Below, one piece after another: positions 1 to 7,413 of a stretch of DNA of 64,000 bases (positions within the stretch are counted from its first letter, which is position 1; every line of letters begins with the position of its first letter). Source of the DNA: Bacteroidales bacterium (lineage in GTDB: Bacteria; Bacteroidota; Bacteroidia; Bacteroidales; Paludibacteraceae); NCBI GenBank assembly GCA_022783865.1, contig JALFYY010000010.1, positions 1 through 64,000 of the forward strand, written 5' to 3'. A program made the position numbers and the translations under genes. The notes beneath the pieces are model-generated. The model was given only the letters and a program-made list of their open reading frames with translations. It made no database searches and was not told the DNA's origin.

Positions 1-49
1 GACCTTCAGAACCGGAATCTGACGCTCTAGTCAGCTAAGCTACGGACCC
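1..49 (-). tRNA. tRNA-Arg (anticodon CCG), 3' part cut by the window edge
   Basis: Read on the minus strand, positions 49 to 1 give an acceptor 5' strand GGGTCCG, a D-arm, and an anticodon arm with stem TCAGA/TCTGA and loop TTCCGGT. The anticodon is therefore CCG, which reads the arginine codon CGG. The variable loop begins at the window edge, and the T-arm and 3' acceptor strand lie outside. Confidence 0.9.
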
Positions 50-80
50 AAGTGAAACCGCAAGGATTTCAATACGGGCG

Positions 81-112
81 CAAAGGTAAGGAAAATATGG
101 GAGATATGCAAG
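81..112 (-). promoter_or_regulatory. Bacteroidota-type promoter of tRNA-Arg
   Basis: The minus strand shows CTTG (109-112), a 20-base spacer and TACCTTTG (81-88). This matches the -33/-7 pattern of the Bacteroidota primary sigma factor and lies about 30 bases upstream of the tRNA 5' end. Confidence 0.7.
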
Positions 113-150
113 ATTTCCTGCTACGAAAACACAATTTGCGCTATCCGACC

Positions 151-819
151 TTAATCGCGCCGTGAAACCAAGATCAAAACATAGTAGAAAAGGGTTGCCA
201 ATGATGCCATAGCTGCCACAACATAGGTGTAAGCGGCAGATTTGAGAGCGGACCGGGCTGCTTGATGCGTTTCGAATGTGGTTATTCCCGCATCATTCAA
301 CCAAGCCAAAGCACGACGACTGGCATTGATTTCAACGGGTAAGGTGACAAAAGCAAAAAGCGTGGTAAGCGCATATAATCCGATACCGACTTCGAGGAGC
401 AAAGGAAAAGTCTCGACCATGATAATTCCAATAAGCAGTATCCAAGACATCCAGCGAGAGGCGAAGTTAACGGTGGGAACCAAAGCGGAACGGAGTTTCA
501 AAGGAGCGTACGCCTGAGCGTGCTGCAAAGCATGACCACACTCATGGGCTGCTACGGCTGCAGCAGCGATATTGGCACCGGAATAGACGGCTTCTGACAA
601 ATTGACAGTTTTGGTGGCAGGATTATAGTGGTCGGTGAGATGTCCTCCGGTGGAAACAACTTGGACATCGGTAATACCGTTTTCACGGAGCATCTTTTCG
701 GCAACCTGTTTGCCGGTGAGGGCTACAGGTATCTTAGAGTACTCCTTTATTTTATGTTCCAAAGAGGATGAAACAATCCAACTCAATAAGGCGAAAAGGA
801 AAAAGATCAGGTAAATCAT
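151..819 (-). CDS. YugP-type membrane zinc metallopeptidase
   Basis: This 222-residue protein has the layout of the neutral zinc metallopeptidase family that includes Bacillus YugP (Pfam PF04298). There is an N-terminal membrane helix (about residues 2-17), a soluble segment, the zinc-binding and catalytic motif HECGH at residues 92-96, and further hydrophobic helices in the C-terminal half (about 120-165 and 200-218). The catalytic domain therefore sits next to the membrane. Its substrate is not known from the sequence. The gene stands alone between the ExbD operon and tRNA-Arg on the same strand, and I see no clear -7 box upstream. Family assignment is firm, physiological role open. Confidence 0.9.
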   Translation of the reverse strand: MIYLIFFLFALLSWIVSSSLEHKIKEYSKIPVALTGKQVAEKMLRENGITDVQVVSTGGHLTDHYNPATKTVNLSEAVYSGANIAAAAVAAHECGHALQHAQAYAPLKLRSALVPTVNFASRWMSWILLIGIIMVETFPLLLEVGIGLYALTTLFAFVTLPVEINASRRALAWLNDAGITTFETHQAARSALKSAAYTYVVAAMASLATLFYYVLILVSRRD

Positions 820-920
820 AGGTCAGTCAGCTAACAGTAATATATAACAATATTTGTACATTATTATTGGAACAATGTCCTTGTCAGGTTATTATTGTGC
901 AAAAACAGTGCCAAGTCTAT

Positions 921-960
921 AAAACAAGAATAGAGACAAGGGGTTGGCTTATCTCTATTC
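921..960 (-). terminator. Terminator of the ExbB/ExbD operon
   Basis: A 9-bp stem, GAATAGAGA (928-936) with TCTCTATTC (952-960), has a 15-base loop. On the minus strand it is followed by TTGTTTTAT, and it sits just after the last exbD gene. Confidence 0.7.
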
Positions 961-978
961 CGGTATGATTGCAGAAGA

Positions 979-1449
979 TTAGTACGAAGTACGTTGTGCA
1001 GCAGCGTAGTTAATCTTCAGTGCGTAGGCACGTCTCAAAGCCTGTTTGATATCAGCAATGACACCCATACGTGTATCGGCATCAGCTTTGATAGAAACCG
1101 TCATCAAACCTTGGTCTTGTTCAGACATGGCTGAACGTTCGTTAACGATGTAGTTCTCGATTTCGGAAATTTCAGCAAACGCATCGTCTAACTGAATACG
1201 GGTTTCGGCACCGAATTGTTTGCGGAACTCATCGGTAGGAGTACCTACATAGATATAACGTACCAAAGATTTCTTTTCGAGTTTGGTAAGCTCGGTAGCT
1301 TGCGGAGGTTTGATAGTTACTTTGTATGTTACCTCTTTCATGGATGTAACCGTCATGAAGAAGAACAAAAGCATAAAGATGATATCCGGCAACGACGATG
1401 TATTGAGCGCCGGCATTTCACGTTTTTCAGAACGACGTATCTTTGCCAT
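979..1449 (-). CDS. ExbD/TolR family biopolymer transport protein (second copy)
   Basis: This 156-residue protein is the distal of two ExbD-like subunits. ExbD partners with ExbB as a proton-driven inner-membrane motor that energises TonB or a similar periplasmic protein. A short basic cytoplasmic N-terminus (residues 1-12) precedes one membrane helix (about 20-37) that begins with the family's conserved aspartate in the context SSLPDIIF. The rest is the periplasmic domain. The start ATG overlaps the upstream exbD stop codon by one base, so the two are translationally coupled. With a sister gene of 199 residues it could form a heteromeric ExbD; that is an inference. Confidence 0.9.
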   Translation of the reverse strand: MAKIRRSEKREMPALNTSSLPDIIFMLLFFFMTVTSMKEVTYKVTIKPPQATELTKLEKKSLVRYIYVGTPTDEFRKQFGAETRIQLDDAFAEISEIENYIVNERSAMSEQDQGLMTVSIKADADTRMGVIADIKQALRRAYALKINYAAAQRTSY

Positions 1450-2048
1450 TATTTGTTTCCTCCATAGTTTTTCGGTTCAGCTTCGGAAATCTTCTGAGGA
1501 TAAACTTTCTGTACTAGTTTTTGTTCTTCCTCATCCAATTCGTTGAAGGTACGACCATTGAATTTCTGTTTTGCATATTCATTACGCAATTCGTTGTATG
1601 CAGCCACGAGTTCGTTTTGTACATCCAAATAAGCCTGATACTGTGTATCAACGTCGTTTTGTACGGAGATGACGTGTGCTTTGGTATAGGTTACTTCTCC
1701 CAAGCCTTCAATTTCTTCAGTGAAGAGTTCAGGCAAGTTAGGGTCGTTATTCGGATTGACAATAAACTCTTTGGTCTTCTCGCGGAGTTGCTTGATGTTA
1801 ATCTCTTCGCCTTGTACAAGGAGCTGATTGAGCGAGTTGATTTTTACAACGAAAAGGTTACGCTCTTTAATCTCTTTGCTTACGTCCTCTTTCTGATCGG
1901 GTGGGACAGGTGCGGGCAAACGACGTGCCAGACCTTGGTTCACATCCATAGAGGTAGTGACAAGGAAGAAGATAAGCAGCAAGAACGAGATGTCAGCCAT
2001 AGAACTCGCATTGAGTGCGGGAACTTTCTTTTTGCCTCCTTTTGCCAT
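1449..2048 (-). CDS. ExbD/TolR family biopolymer transport protein (first copy)
   Basis: This 199-residue ExbD-like subunit has a basic N-terminus, one membrane helix (about residues 19-35) with the conserved aspartate in SSMADISF, and a periplasmic domain. It is about 40 residues longer than typical ExbD, the excess being a Glu/Gln/Tyr-rich, probably helical segment (about 130-180). It overlaps the second exbD by one base. Paired exbD genes behind exbB are common in Bacteroidota, and the pair probably works with the ExbB homologue encoded upstream. Confidence 0.9.
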   Translation of the reverse strand: MAKGGKKKVPALNASSMADISFLLLIFFLVTTSMDVNQGLARRLPAPVPPDQKEDVSKEIKERNLFVVKINSLNQLLVQGEEINIKQLREKTKEFIVNPNNDPNLPELFTEEIEGLGEVTYTKAHVISVQNDVDTQYQAYLDVQNELVAAYNELRNEYAKQKFNGRTFNELDEEEQKLVQKVYPQKISEAEPKNYGGNK

Positions 2049-2110
2049 AGATATTAGAGTTTATTACCGTTGCCCCAAACCATTGTTCAGAGCAACGGTG
2101 TGGATTAGAT

Positions 2111-2587
2111 TTATTTCTTAATGCGTGTATAAACAGCTCCCCACAAGATTGTAACAATCAAGGCAGCCAAGAGGATGTAGATGGAGTAGAGGACAGCATC
2201 TGTAGTTTGTGCCCAAGCACCCACATTGTCAGTTCCTTCGTACCCCAAGATGTTGATTTGTTCAGGGCTTCCCAAGAACCAAGCAACAACGAGTATGATA
2301 ACGAACAAGCCAACTCCACCCAAACTCTTCAGTGCGGATTTCTTATCAGCTTTGAAATTCTGAACGAAACCGGCGATAACTCCTACGAGGGTAGCAAGAA
2401 TGGTAATGCCTAAGAGGATATATACCCAGAAGAGCATTTGGTCGGTGAATTTAGGAATCGAGAGGTAGTCACCTGCAACTTCCAATTCGCCTACACTTCC
2501 GCCCACGTAGAACATTACTGATACGATGATACCGAGTATCAGCAACACCCACAAGGTGATTTTAGATATTAAACTATAGTTTTTCAT
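2111..2587 (-). CDS. Four-helix membrane protein of the ExbB/ExbD operon, unknown function
   Basis: This 158-residue protein has about four hydrophobic helices (near residues 8-28, 48-70, 86-106 and 130-153) and no catalytic motif I recognise. It sits between the ExbB-like gene and the two exbD genes on the same strand with short gaps, so it is probably an accessory part of that motor. I know of no established function. A membrane protein in this slot recurs in Bacteroidota ExbB/ExbD clusters, which is recollection rather than something shown here. Confidence 0.8.
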   Translation of the reverse strand: MKNYSLISKITLWVLLILGIIVSVMFYVGGSVGELEVAGDYLSIPKFTDQMLFWVYILLGITILATLVGVIAGFVQNFKADKKSALKSLGGVGLFVIILVVAWFLGSPEQINILGYEGTDNVGAWAQTTDAVLYSIYILLAALIVTILWGAVYTRIKK

Positions 2588-2650
2588 AATTGTTCTGATT
2601 TAGACTTCCGGCAAGTGCCGAAAGATTCAACTATAAAGGTTTTTCTCTGA

Positions 2651-3478
2651 TTATTTCTTTTGTTCAGCATCGTAGCGAACAACGAGGTCGAGCAACGTGA
2701 TAGAAGAATCTTCCATTTCGTTAACCAAGCCTTCAATCAAAGAAAGAATGTAGTTGTAGAACAATTGAAGTACGATAGCGATAACCAAACCAACCAAAGT
2801 AGTCAACAAAGCGACTTTGATACCACCTGCAACAACGGTAGCGGAGATATCGCCTACTTGTTGAATCTTATCGAATGCCTGAATCATACCGATGATGGTT
2901 CCCAAGAATCCCAAAGAAGGAGCGATAGAGATGAACAATGTAATCCAAGAGAGGTTTTTCTCCAAGAGACCCAATTGTACGCCACCATAAGAAGCAACCG
3001 TTTTTTCTACAACGTCAACGCCTTCTTCGTAACGGGAAAGACCCTGGTAGAAGATGCTGGCAACAGGTCCACGTGTATTGCGGCATACCTCCAAAGCTTT
3101 TTCGATACCACCTTCTTGCAAGGCAGTCTCAATCTTAGCCAAGAGTGCTTTGGTGTTAGTTTTAGAGAGACTCAAATAGATGATACGCTCGATGCAAAGA
3201 GCCAAACCAAAGATCAAGCAGAGACAAGTAGCAGCCATGAAGCCTGCGCCACCTTCAATGAATTTGGTTTTCAAAGTTTTGTGGAGAGCGACAAGAGCAG
3301 TTTCTTCTTGTGCAACTTCTTCAACTACAGCTTCTTCCACTTGAGCAACTTCTGCAGAATCTACTACAGCTTCAGTGTTGTCTGTTGCAGCAGGAGCTGC
3401 TTCTTGAGCCATTACCAATGCTGTGCTACCGAAAGAGAGCATAGCAAAAACCGTAAGGGTTGCAAATAGTTTTTTCAT
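2651..3478 (-). CDS. MotA/TolQ/ExbB proton channel family protein with periplasmic N-terminal extension
   Basis: This 275-residue protein is the ExbB-like channel subunit expected to form the stator with the downstream ExbD proteins. It starts with a signal-peptide-like segment (about residues 1-25, ending in VMAQ), then a low-complexity Ala/Glu/Val-rich acidic stretch (about 26-62). The ExbB core follows, with helices near 75-97, 175-200 and 215-245 in the usual MotA/TolQ/ExbB arrangement. The acidic extension is absent from short classical ExbB proteins and should lie in the periplasm. It is the first gene of a four-gene minus-strand operon. I see no convincing -7 box in the 80 bases between it and tRNA-Ser. 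Confidence 0.9.
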   Translation of the reverse strand: MKKLFATLTVFAMLSFGSTALVMAQEAAPAATDNTEAVVDSAEVAQVEEAVVEEVAQEETALVALHKTLKTKFIEGGAGFMAATCLCLIFGLALCIERIIYLSLSKTNTKALLAKIETALQEGGIEKALEVCRNTRGPVASIFYQGLSRYEEGVDVVEKTVASYGGVQLGLLEKNLSWITLFISIAPSLGFLGTIIGMIQAFDKIQQVGDISATVVAGGIKVALLTTLVGLVIAIVLQLFYNYILSLIEGLVNEMEDSSITLLDLVVRYDAEQKK

Positions 3479-3824
3479 GTTGTTTGTGTTTTAAGTTATG
3501 AATTATATGGTCTTTATTAATTATCTTCAGCTAAATATCATTGTCACATGGTATTGAGCGGAGAGAGGGGGATTCGAACCCCCGAAACCCTTTTGGAGTT
3601 TACACGCTTTCCAGGCGTGCCTCTTCAACCACTCGAGCATCTCTCCTCAGTTATAAATTATGTCTGTTTTGCTCCTTGTGCAGTCTTGCTTTTGCTTCTG
3701 TTTTACCCCTTATGAAGAAGGGAAATATCCCCTGCACAAAATCGGCGGTAAAATTACAAAAAAAATATGACATTCACACAAATTTCCGTCTTTTTTCTTT
3801 CTTTCTTTCTTTTTTTACCTCAAA
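3479..3824. other. Gene-poor stretch around tRNA-Ser
   Basis: Apart from tRNA-Ser (3559-3646) this stretch holds a short CTTT microsatellite at about 3790-3817 next to the tatD stop codon. I see no clear hairpin terminator for the tatD operon and no protein-coding gene. Confidence 0.6.
3559..3646 (-). tRNA. tRNA-Ser (anticodon GGA)
   Basis: On the minus strand the acceptor GGAGAGA pairs with TCTCTCC. The anticodon stem CACGC/GCGTG encloses loop CTGGAAA, so the anticodon is GGA. A long variable arm typical of serine tRNA and a T-arm with GGTTCGAATCC follow. The discriminator is G, and CCA is not encoded. Confidence 0.97.
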
Positions 3825-4595
3825 TTAGAGCTGAAAAAGGTTTTTGGCATTGATTGTTGTGACGTTTTTTATGTCTTCGACAGTGGTTTGGTAAACTTGT
3901 GCCAAGCGTAGAGCGACGAAGTGCATGTATGAACTTTCGTTGCGCTGTCCCCTATAGGGAACTGGCGCAAGATACGGAGCATCGGTTTCCAAAAGAATCT
4001 TTGAGAGCGGTATGGCGGCAATGTTGTCCGCCAATTTGGCATTCTTGAAGGTAATGACACCTCCTATTCCGAGATAAAGCCCCATACCGGTGATTATCTT
4101 TGCAACTTCGGCACTACCCGAGAAGCAGTGCATGACACCCCGCAATCCCTTAGGGGTATATTCTTTTAGGATACGGAGACAATCTTCGGTGGCATCGCGT
4201 GAATGAATCATAACGGGCAAGTCGCGTTCTATAGCCCAATCGAGTTGGGTGCGGAAAACGAATTGCTGCTGCTCTTTGTAGGTAATGTCGAAATGATAGT
4301 CGAGTCCGATTTCCCCAATGGCAATCCACGGACGGGTAGAGAGAGCGTCGCGGAGTTGCTGCAACACGGATTGGATTTGTTCATCAGTTCCCTTCACTTC
4401 TTCCGGGTGAAGCCCTATGGCGGGATAGCAGTATCCGGGGAAAAGGTCACAGACAGCAGGAACGGTAAGAAGGGAACTGAGATTGACACCCGGTACCAAG
4501 ATTGCCTCGACACCTGCATTCTTTTGGCGTTGGATAAAGGTTTCCAATTCGGGAGCATATTGCTCATCGTCGATATGTGCGTGTGTATCTATCAT
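3825..4595 (-). CDS. TatD family metal-dependent hydrolase
   Basis: This 256-residue TIM-barrel protein of the TatD family hydrolyses DNA as a metal-dependent nuclease in characterised members. The start gives MIDTHAHIDD, so the HxH metal ligands are at residues 4 and 6. Further family motifs are EIGLDYH, MIHSRDA, HCFSGS and LLETDAPYL, covering the other ligands and the C-terminal aspartate. I place the start at 4595 because this ATG overlaps the queA stop as ATGA and gives the family's normal N-terminus. It is the last gene of the THUMP methyltransferase-queA-tatD operon. Confidence 0.93.
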   Translation of the reverse strand: MIDTHAHIDDEQYAPELETFIQRQKNAGVEAILVPGVNLSSLLTVPAVCDLFPGYCYPAIGLHPEEVKGTDEQIQSVLQQLRDALSTRPWIAIGEIGLDYHFDITYKEQQQFVFRTQLDWAIERDLPVMIHSRDATEDCLRILKEYTPKGLRGVMHCFSGSAEVAKIITGMGLYLGIGGVITFKNAKLADNIAAIPLSKILLETDAPYLAPVPYRGQRNESSYMHFVALRLAQVYQTTVEDIKNVTTINAKNLFQL

Positions 4596-5797
4596 TGCCG
4601 GAAAAGTATGGAGCTGTCGCCGTAACTCAAAAAACGGAATGAGTGTGAGAGCGCGTAATCGTAGATATTCTTCCAATCTCCACGGACGAAAGCACTGACG
4701 AGAAGAAGGAGTGTGCTTTTGGGTTGGTGGAAATTGGTGATGAGTATGTCAACAATACGGAACGTATAGCCTGGGCGAATCATAATCTGCGTGGCGGCAT
4801 GGAGGACAGTTTGGTGAGTCTTATCCAAATAATCCAAGACGGCTTGCAAAGCATCGTAGGATGACAAAGTGCAGGTTTGGGTATAGGGTTCGAACTGCGC
4901 TACACGGATTTCATCGGCAGCAAGGGAACGGGACAGTTGTACACCTATATAATAAAGGCTCTCCAATGTCCGCATGGAGGTGGTACCAACGGCGCATATA
5001 TGTCCGAGCCGCTGTTGGATACGGAAAACCGTTTCCCGAGGTACGGCAATGATTTCGGTGTGCATGGTATGCTGATTGGCATCTTCGGTTTTGACGGGCT
5101 GGAAAGTACCGGCACCCACATGCAGGGTCAGTTCTGCCGTTTCAATCCCCCGTTGCCGGAGTCCGCTAAGGACTTCGTCGGTGAAATGCAATCCGGCAGT
5201 AGGTGCAGCCACAGAGCCTTTTATGCGTGAATAGACGGTTTGGTAGGTGGTTTTGTCGCTTTCCTCAGTTGCCCGATTGAGATACGGCGGAATAGGCAGT
5301 TCGCCTGCGGCATCCAAGAGTTCGGCAAAAGAAAGAGAAGAATCATCCCAAGAGAAACGGACTTCGAAGGTATTGCCCATTTGGCGAATGCGTTCGGCAC
5401 AGAGCGTGCAAGGCTTGCCGTTGAGGTCGAGATGAGAGGTGAGAACGCCCGTTTTCCATTTCTTAAAGTTACCTATCATACATTTCCACGTACAACCGGT
5501 GGTGGAGGAAAGGTTGAGTTGGTAATCGCCGGGTGCAACGGGTTCCAAGCAAAAGACTTCGATACGGGCACCGGTTTCTTTGTGGAAAACCAGGCGCGCC
5601 TGAATGACACGGGTATTATTATATATAAGGAGTGTATCGGACGGGAGGTAGTTGCCTATATTATAAAAAACGTCTTCTGCCGGTTTGCCGTTGCGATAGA
5701 CCAAGAGTTTGGAGTGGTCGCGTTGCGTAAGAGGATATTTGGCAATGCGGTCGTCAGGCAGAGGATAGTTGTAGTCTTCGATTAAAAGCTGTTCCAT
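4592..5797 (-). CDS. queA: S-adenosylmethionine:tRNA ribosyltransferase-isomerase QueA
   Basis: This 401-residue protein carries out the QueA step of queuosine synthesis, transferring the ribosyl part of S-adenosylmethionine to 7-aminomethyl-deazaguanine in tRNA. Recognisable family segments are the N-terminal LPDDRIAKYP, the block YNNTRVIQARL, the central VAAPTAGLHFT, and the C-terminal TNFHQPKSTLLLLVSAF. A TTG at 5803 is also in frame, but the ATG at 5797 gives the normal N-terminus. The upstream methyltransferase stop (5800-5802) is immediately adjacent, so the two are coupled. No preQ1 riboswitch is visible. Confidence 0.96.
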   Translation of the reverse strand: MEQLLIEDYNYPLPDDRIAKYPLTQRDHSKLLVYRNGKPAEDVFYNIGNYLPSDTLLIYNNTRVIQARLVFHKETGARIEVFCLEPVAPGDYQLNLSSTTGCTWKCMIGNFKKWKTGVLTSHLDLNGKPCTLCAERIRQMGNTFEVRFSWDDSSLSFAELLDAAGELPIPPYLNRATEESDKTTYQTVYSRIKGSVAAPTAGLHFTDEVLSGLRQRGIETAELTLHVGAGTFQPVKTEDANQHTMHTEIIAVPRETVFRIQQRLGHICAVGTTSMRTLESLYYIGVQLSRSLAADEIRVAQFEPYTQTCTLSSYDALQAVLDYLDKTHQTVLHAATQIMIRPGYTFRIVDILITNFHQPKSTLLLLVSAFVRGDWKNIYDYALSHSFRFLSYGDSSILFRQ

Positions 5798-5799
5798 AG

Positions 5800-6978
5800 T
5801 CAATGATTGGATGCGTTGCGCATTTGGTTTTTCTTAAAGTCTTTATGCTCTCCCTTGAATAACTCGTACTTACGGAAGAAGCAATCCAACTCTCCGTTGA
5901 GGAGTTTGATTTGTCTGGAGGGTTTTAGTCCTATATGTTTGAGTGCGTCTTCGTTGGAGGAAATGAGCCAAGCGGTACTGCCGGCAAAACGGTGTTTGAG
6001 TACAGTGCCTATTTCATCGTAGAGTTTGGCTATATCACGGGGTTCGATCCGCTCGCCATAAGGCGGGTTAGTGACCAACAAACATTTGTCTGAGGGTGCT
6101 TTGACGGCTTGGACAGGTATTTGGTGAAGATTGATATAGCGGGAGAGTCCTGCGCTCTTGACATTCTTTTCGGCTACGCGAATGGCATAGAAAGAAGAAT
6201 CGGAGCCATAGATACGGTGATGAAACTCACGCTCAAGCGAATCGTCGTTATAAAGCGTTTCAAAGAGAGCGGCATCGAAATCTTTCCATTTCTCAAAGGC
6301 GAACCCTTGGCGATAGATACCGGGAGGTATGTTGAGGGCAATCATCGCCGCTTCGATGAGGAACGTACCGCTACCACACATAGGGTCAACGAAATCGGTA
6401 TCGCCTTTCCATCCTGTCATGAGGAGCATGCCGGCTGCAAGTGCCTCGTTGATAGGGGCTTCGGTTTGCTCAACGCGCCAACCGCGTTTGTGAAGGGACT
6501 CACCGGAACTATCCAAAGAGATGGTGACTTGCTCTTCCGCTATGTGTACATTGATATACAAATCGGGGCTCGAGAGACGTACAGAAGGACGATTTTGCCC
6601 CTTTTCAACGAAGAAATCGACGATAGCGTCTTTGACACGGTAGGTGACGAATTGGGAATGGCGAAAGGTGCCGGAATATACGGTGGAATCGATGGAAAAG
6701 GATGTAGAAGAGGACATATACCGCTCCCAATTGATGTGTTTTACCTGCTCGTAGATTTGGTCGGTGTCCTTTGCCTGAAAAGTGGCGACAGGTTTGAGAA
6801 TGCGTGTGGCGGTACGCAGCCAAAGGTTAGCCATATACATAAGGCGCAAGTCGCCCGTAAAGCTGACCGCCCGGCGTTCGATTTGGATATTGTTAGCACC
6901 CAATTGCAAGAGTTCATCGGATAAGACATCTTCCAAGCCCTTGAAGGTTTTGGCTATCATTTTGTATTCTCTGTTCAT
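5800..6978 (-). CDS. THUMP-domain class I RNA methyltransferase (RlmL/YpsC type)
   Basis: This 392-residue protein has an N-terminal ferredoxin-like/THUMP RNA-binding region (about residues 1-160) and a C-terminal Rossmann methyltransferase domain. The AdoMet motif is DPMCGSGT (about 197-204) and the catalytic motif is TNPPYGER, the NPPY form of N-modifying enzymes. The family methylates guanine-N2 in 23S rRNA in characterised members. The position methylated here cannot be read from the sequence. It leads the operon with queA and tatD, with a -7 box about 40 bases upstream. Confidence 0.92.
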   Translation of the reverse strand: MNREYKMIAKTFKGLEDVLSDELLQLGANNIQIERRAVSFTGDLRLMYMANLWLRTATRILKPVATFQAKDTDQIYEQVKHINWERYMSSSTSFSIDSTVYSGTFRHSQFVTYRVKDAIVDFFVEKGQNRPSVRLSSPDLYINVHIAEEQVTISLDSSGESLHKRGWRVEQTEAPINEALAAGMLLMTGWKGDTDFVDPMCGSGTFLIEAAMIALNIPPGIYRQGFAFEKWKDFDAALFETLYNDDSLEREFHHRIYGSDSSFYAIRVAEKNVKSAGLSRYINLHQIPVQAVKAPSDKCLLVTNPPYGERIEPRDIAKLYDEIGTVLKHRFAGSTAWLISSNEDALKHIGLKPSRQIKLLNGELDCFFRKYELFKGEHKDFKKNQMRNASNH

Positions 6979-7015
6979 GGTTTTGTTGAACTATTCAGTA
7001 AGTGATATTCGGGTG

Positions 7016-7023
7016 CAAAGATA
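7016..7023 (-). promoter_or_regulatory. -7 box of the THUMP methyltransferase/queA/tatD operon
   Basis: TATCTTTG on the minus strand lies 38 bases upstream of the first start codon. No clear -33 box is visible at the usual distance. Confidence 0.65.
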
Positions 7024-7117
7024 CGGAAAATAACTGAGAAAACCGGAAATTATCAGTTAATAGTTAATAATTAATATTGTATAGTGCCGGGAAAGGTGTG
7101 ATGAGGATAGGAAGATG

Positions 7118-7216
7118 TCCCGATAAAATCCCGGTGATGTTATACGAATGTTACGTTTATCCTACGTATATGTTACGTATATGTTACGTATATCTTCCGT
7201 ATATCCTACGTAAATA
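7118..7216. repeat. 11-bp phased tandem array, TTACGTATATG type (array 1)
   Basis: Nine consecutive 11-bp steps run from 7118. The best conserved part is six units at 7145-7210 whose CG ends fall exactly at 7155, 7166, 7177, 7188, 7199 and 7210. Unit variants include TTACGTATATG, TTCCGTATATC and CTACGTATATG. The two outermost 5' units (TCCCGATAAAA, TCCCGGTGATG) keep the 11-bp phase but have diverged. Confidence 0.9.
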
Positions 7217-7243
7217 ATGGCTACATTTGATAATGTGGCCATT
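7216..7243. repeat. Inverted repeat beside array 1
   Basis: AATGGCTACATT (7216-7227) and AATGTGGCCATT (7232-7243) form a 12-bp stem with one G-T pair and a four-base loop. There is no strong T-run after it on either strand, so a terminator role is doubtful. Confidence 0.55.
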
Positions 7244-7305
7244 TAGTATTTGGCAATTGGCAGGCAAAGTACAATACATCTACAAAAAGTATAGTAGGGA
7301 TAAAT

Positions 7306-7341
7306 AAAAATCCCGATGAAATCGTGGAATACGGAATGTAA
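7306..7341. repeat. TCCCGATGAAAT intergenic element, copy 1
   Basis: The stretch starting with TCCCGATGAAAT at 7311 matches one at 26561 over roughly 35 bases, sharing AAAAATCCCGATGAAAT, then GGAA, then ACGG. It lies about 70 bases upstream of the -7 box of the next gene. Confidence 0.5.
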
Positions 7342-7377
7342 GAAGAAGGAAAATGCGAGAATAGGCGGAGAATCTGT

Positions 7378-7407
7378 TTTGTAAGTCATAAATAATGCGT
7401 ATCTTTG
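7378..7407 (+). promoter_or_regulatory. Promoter of the TPR/beta-propeller gene
   Basis: TTTG (7378-7381), an 18-base spacer and TATCTTTG (7400-7407). The -7 box ends only 3 bases before ATG 7411 and 6 before ATG 7414, implying little or no 5' leader. Confidence 0.7.
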
Positions 7408-7413
7408 CAAATG

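Larger units (their letters stand above)
6979..7413. other. Divergent intergenic region with an 11-bp array
   Basis: This 435-base region between two divergent genes holds a minus-strand -7 box (7016-7023), an 11-bp phased repeat array (7118-7216), a hairpin directly after it (7216-7243), a TCCCGATGAAAT element (7306-7341) and the plus-strand promoter of the next gene (7378-7407). I see no gene in it. Confidence 0.8.

Noticed and set aside
2660..3469. Long open frame opposite the ExbB gene
   Set aside because: It is a shadow of the real gene in the opposite strand, rich in unlikely residues and without family resemblance.
3790..3817. CTTT microsatellite as a phase-variable switch of tatD
   Set aside because: It lies downstream of the tatD stop codon, outside any reading frame or promoter.
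5798..6978. A preQ1 riboswitch ahead of queA
   Set aside because: queA follows the methyltransferase gene without a gap, leaving no room for a leader.
7216..7243. Hairpin beside array 1 as an intrinsic terminator
   Set aside because: Neither strand has a T-run after the stem, and no gene ends there.
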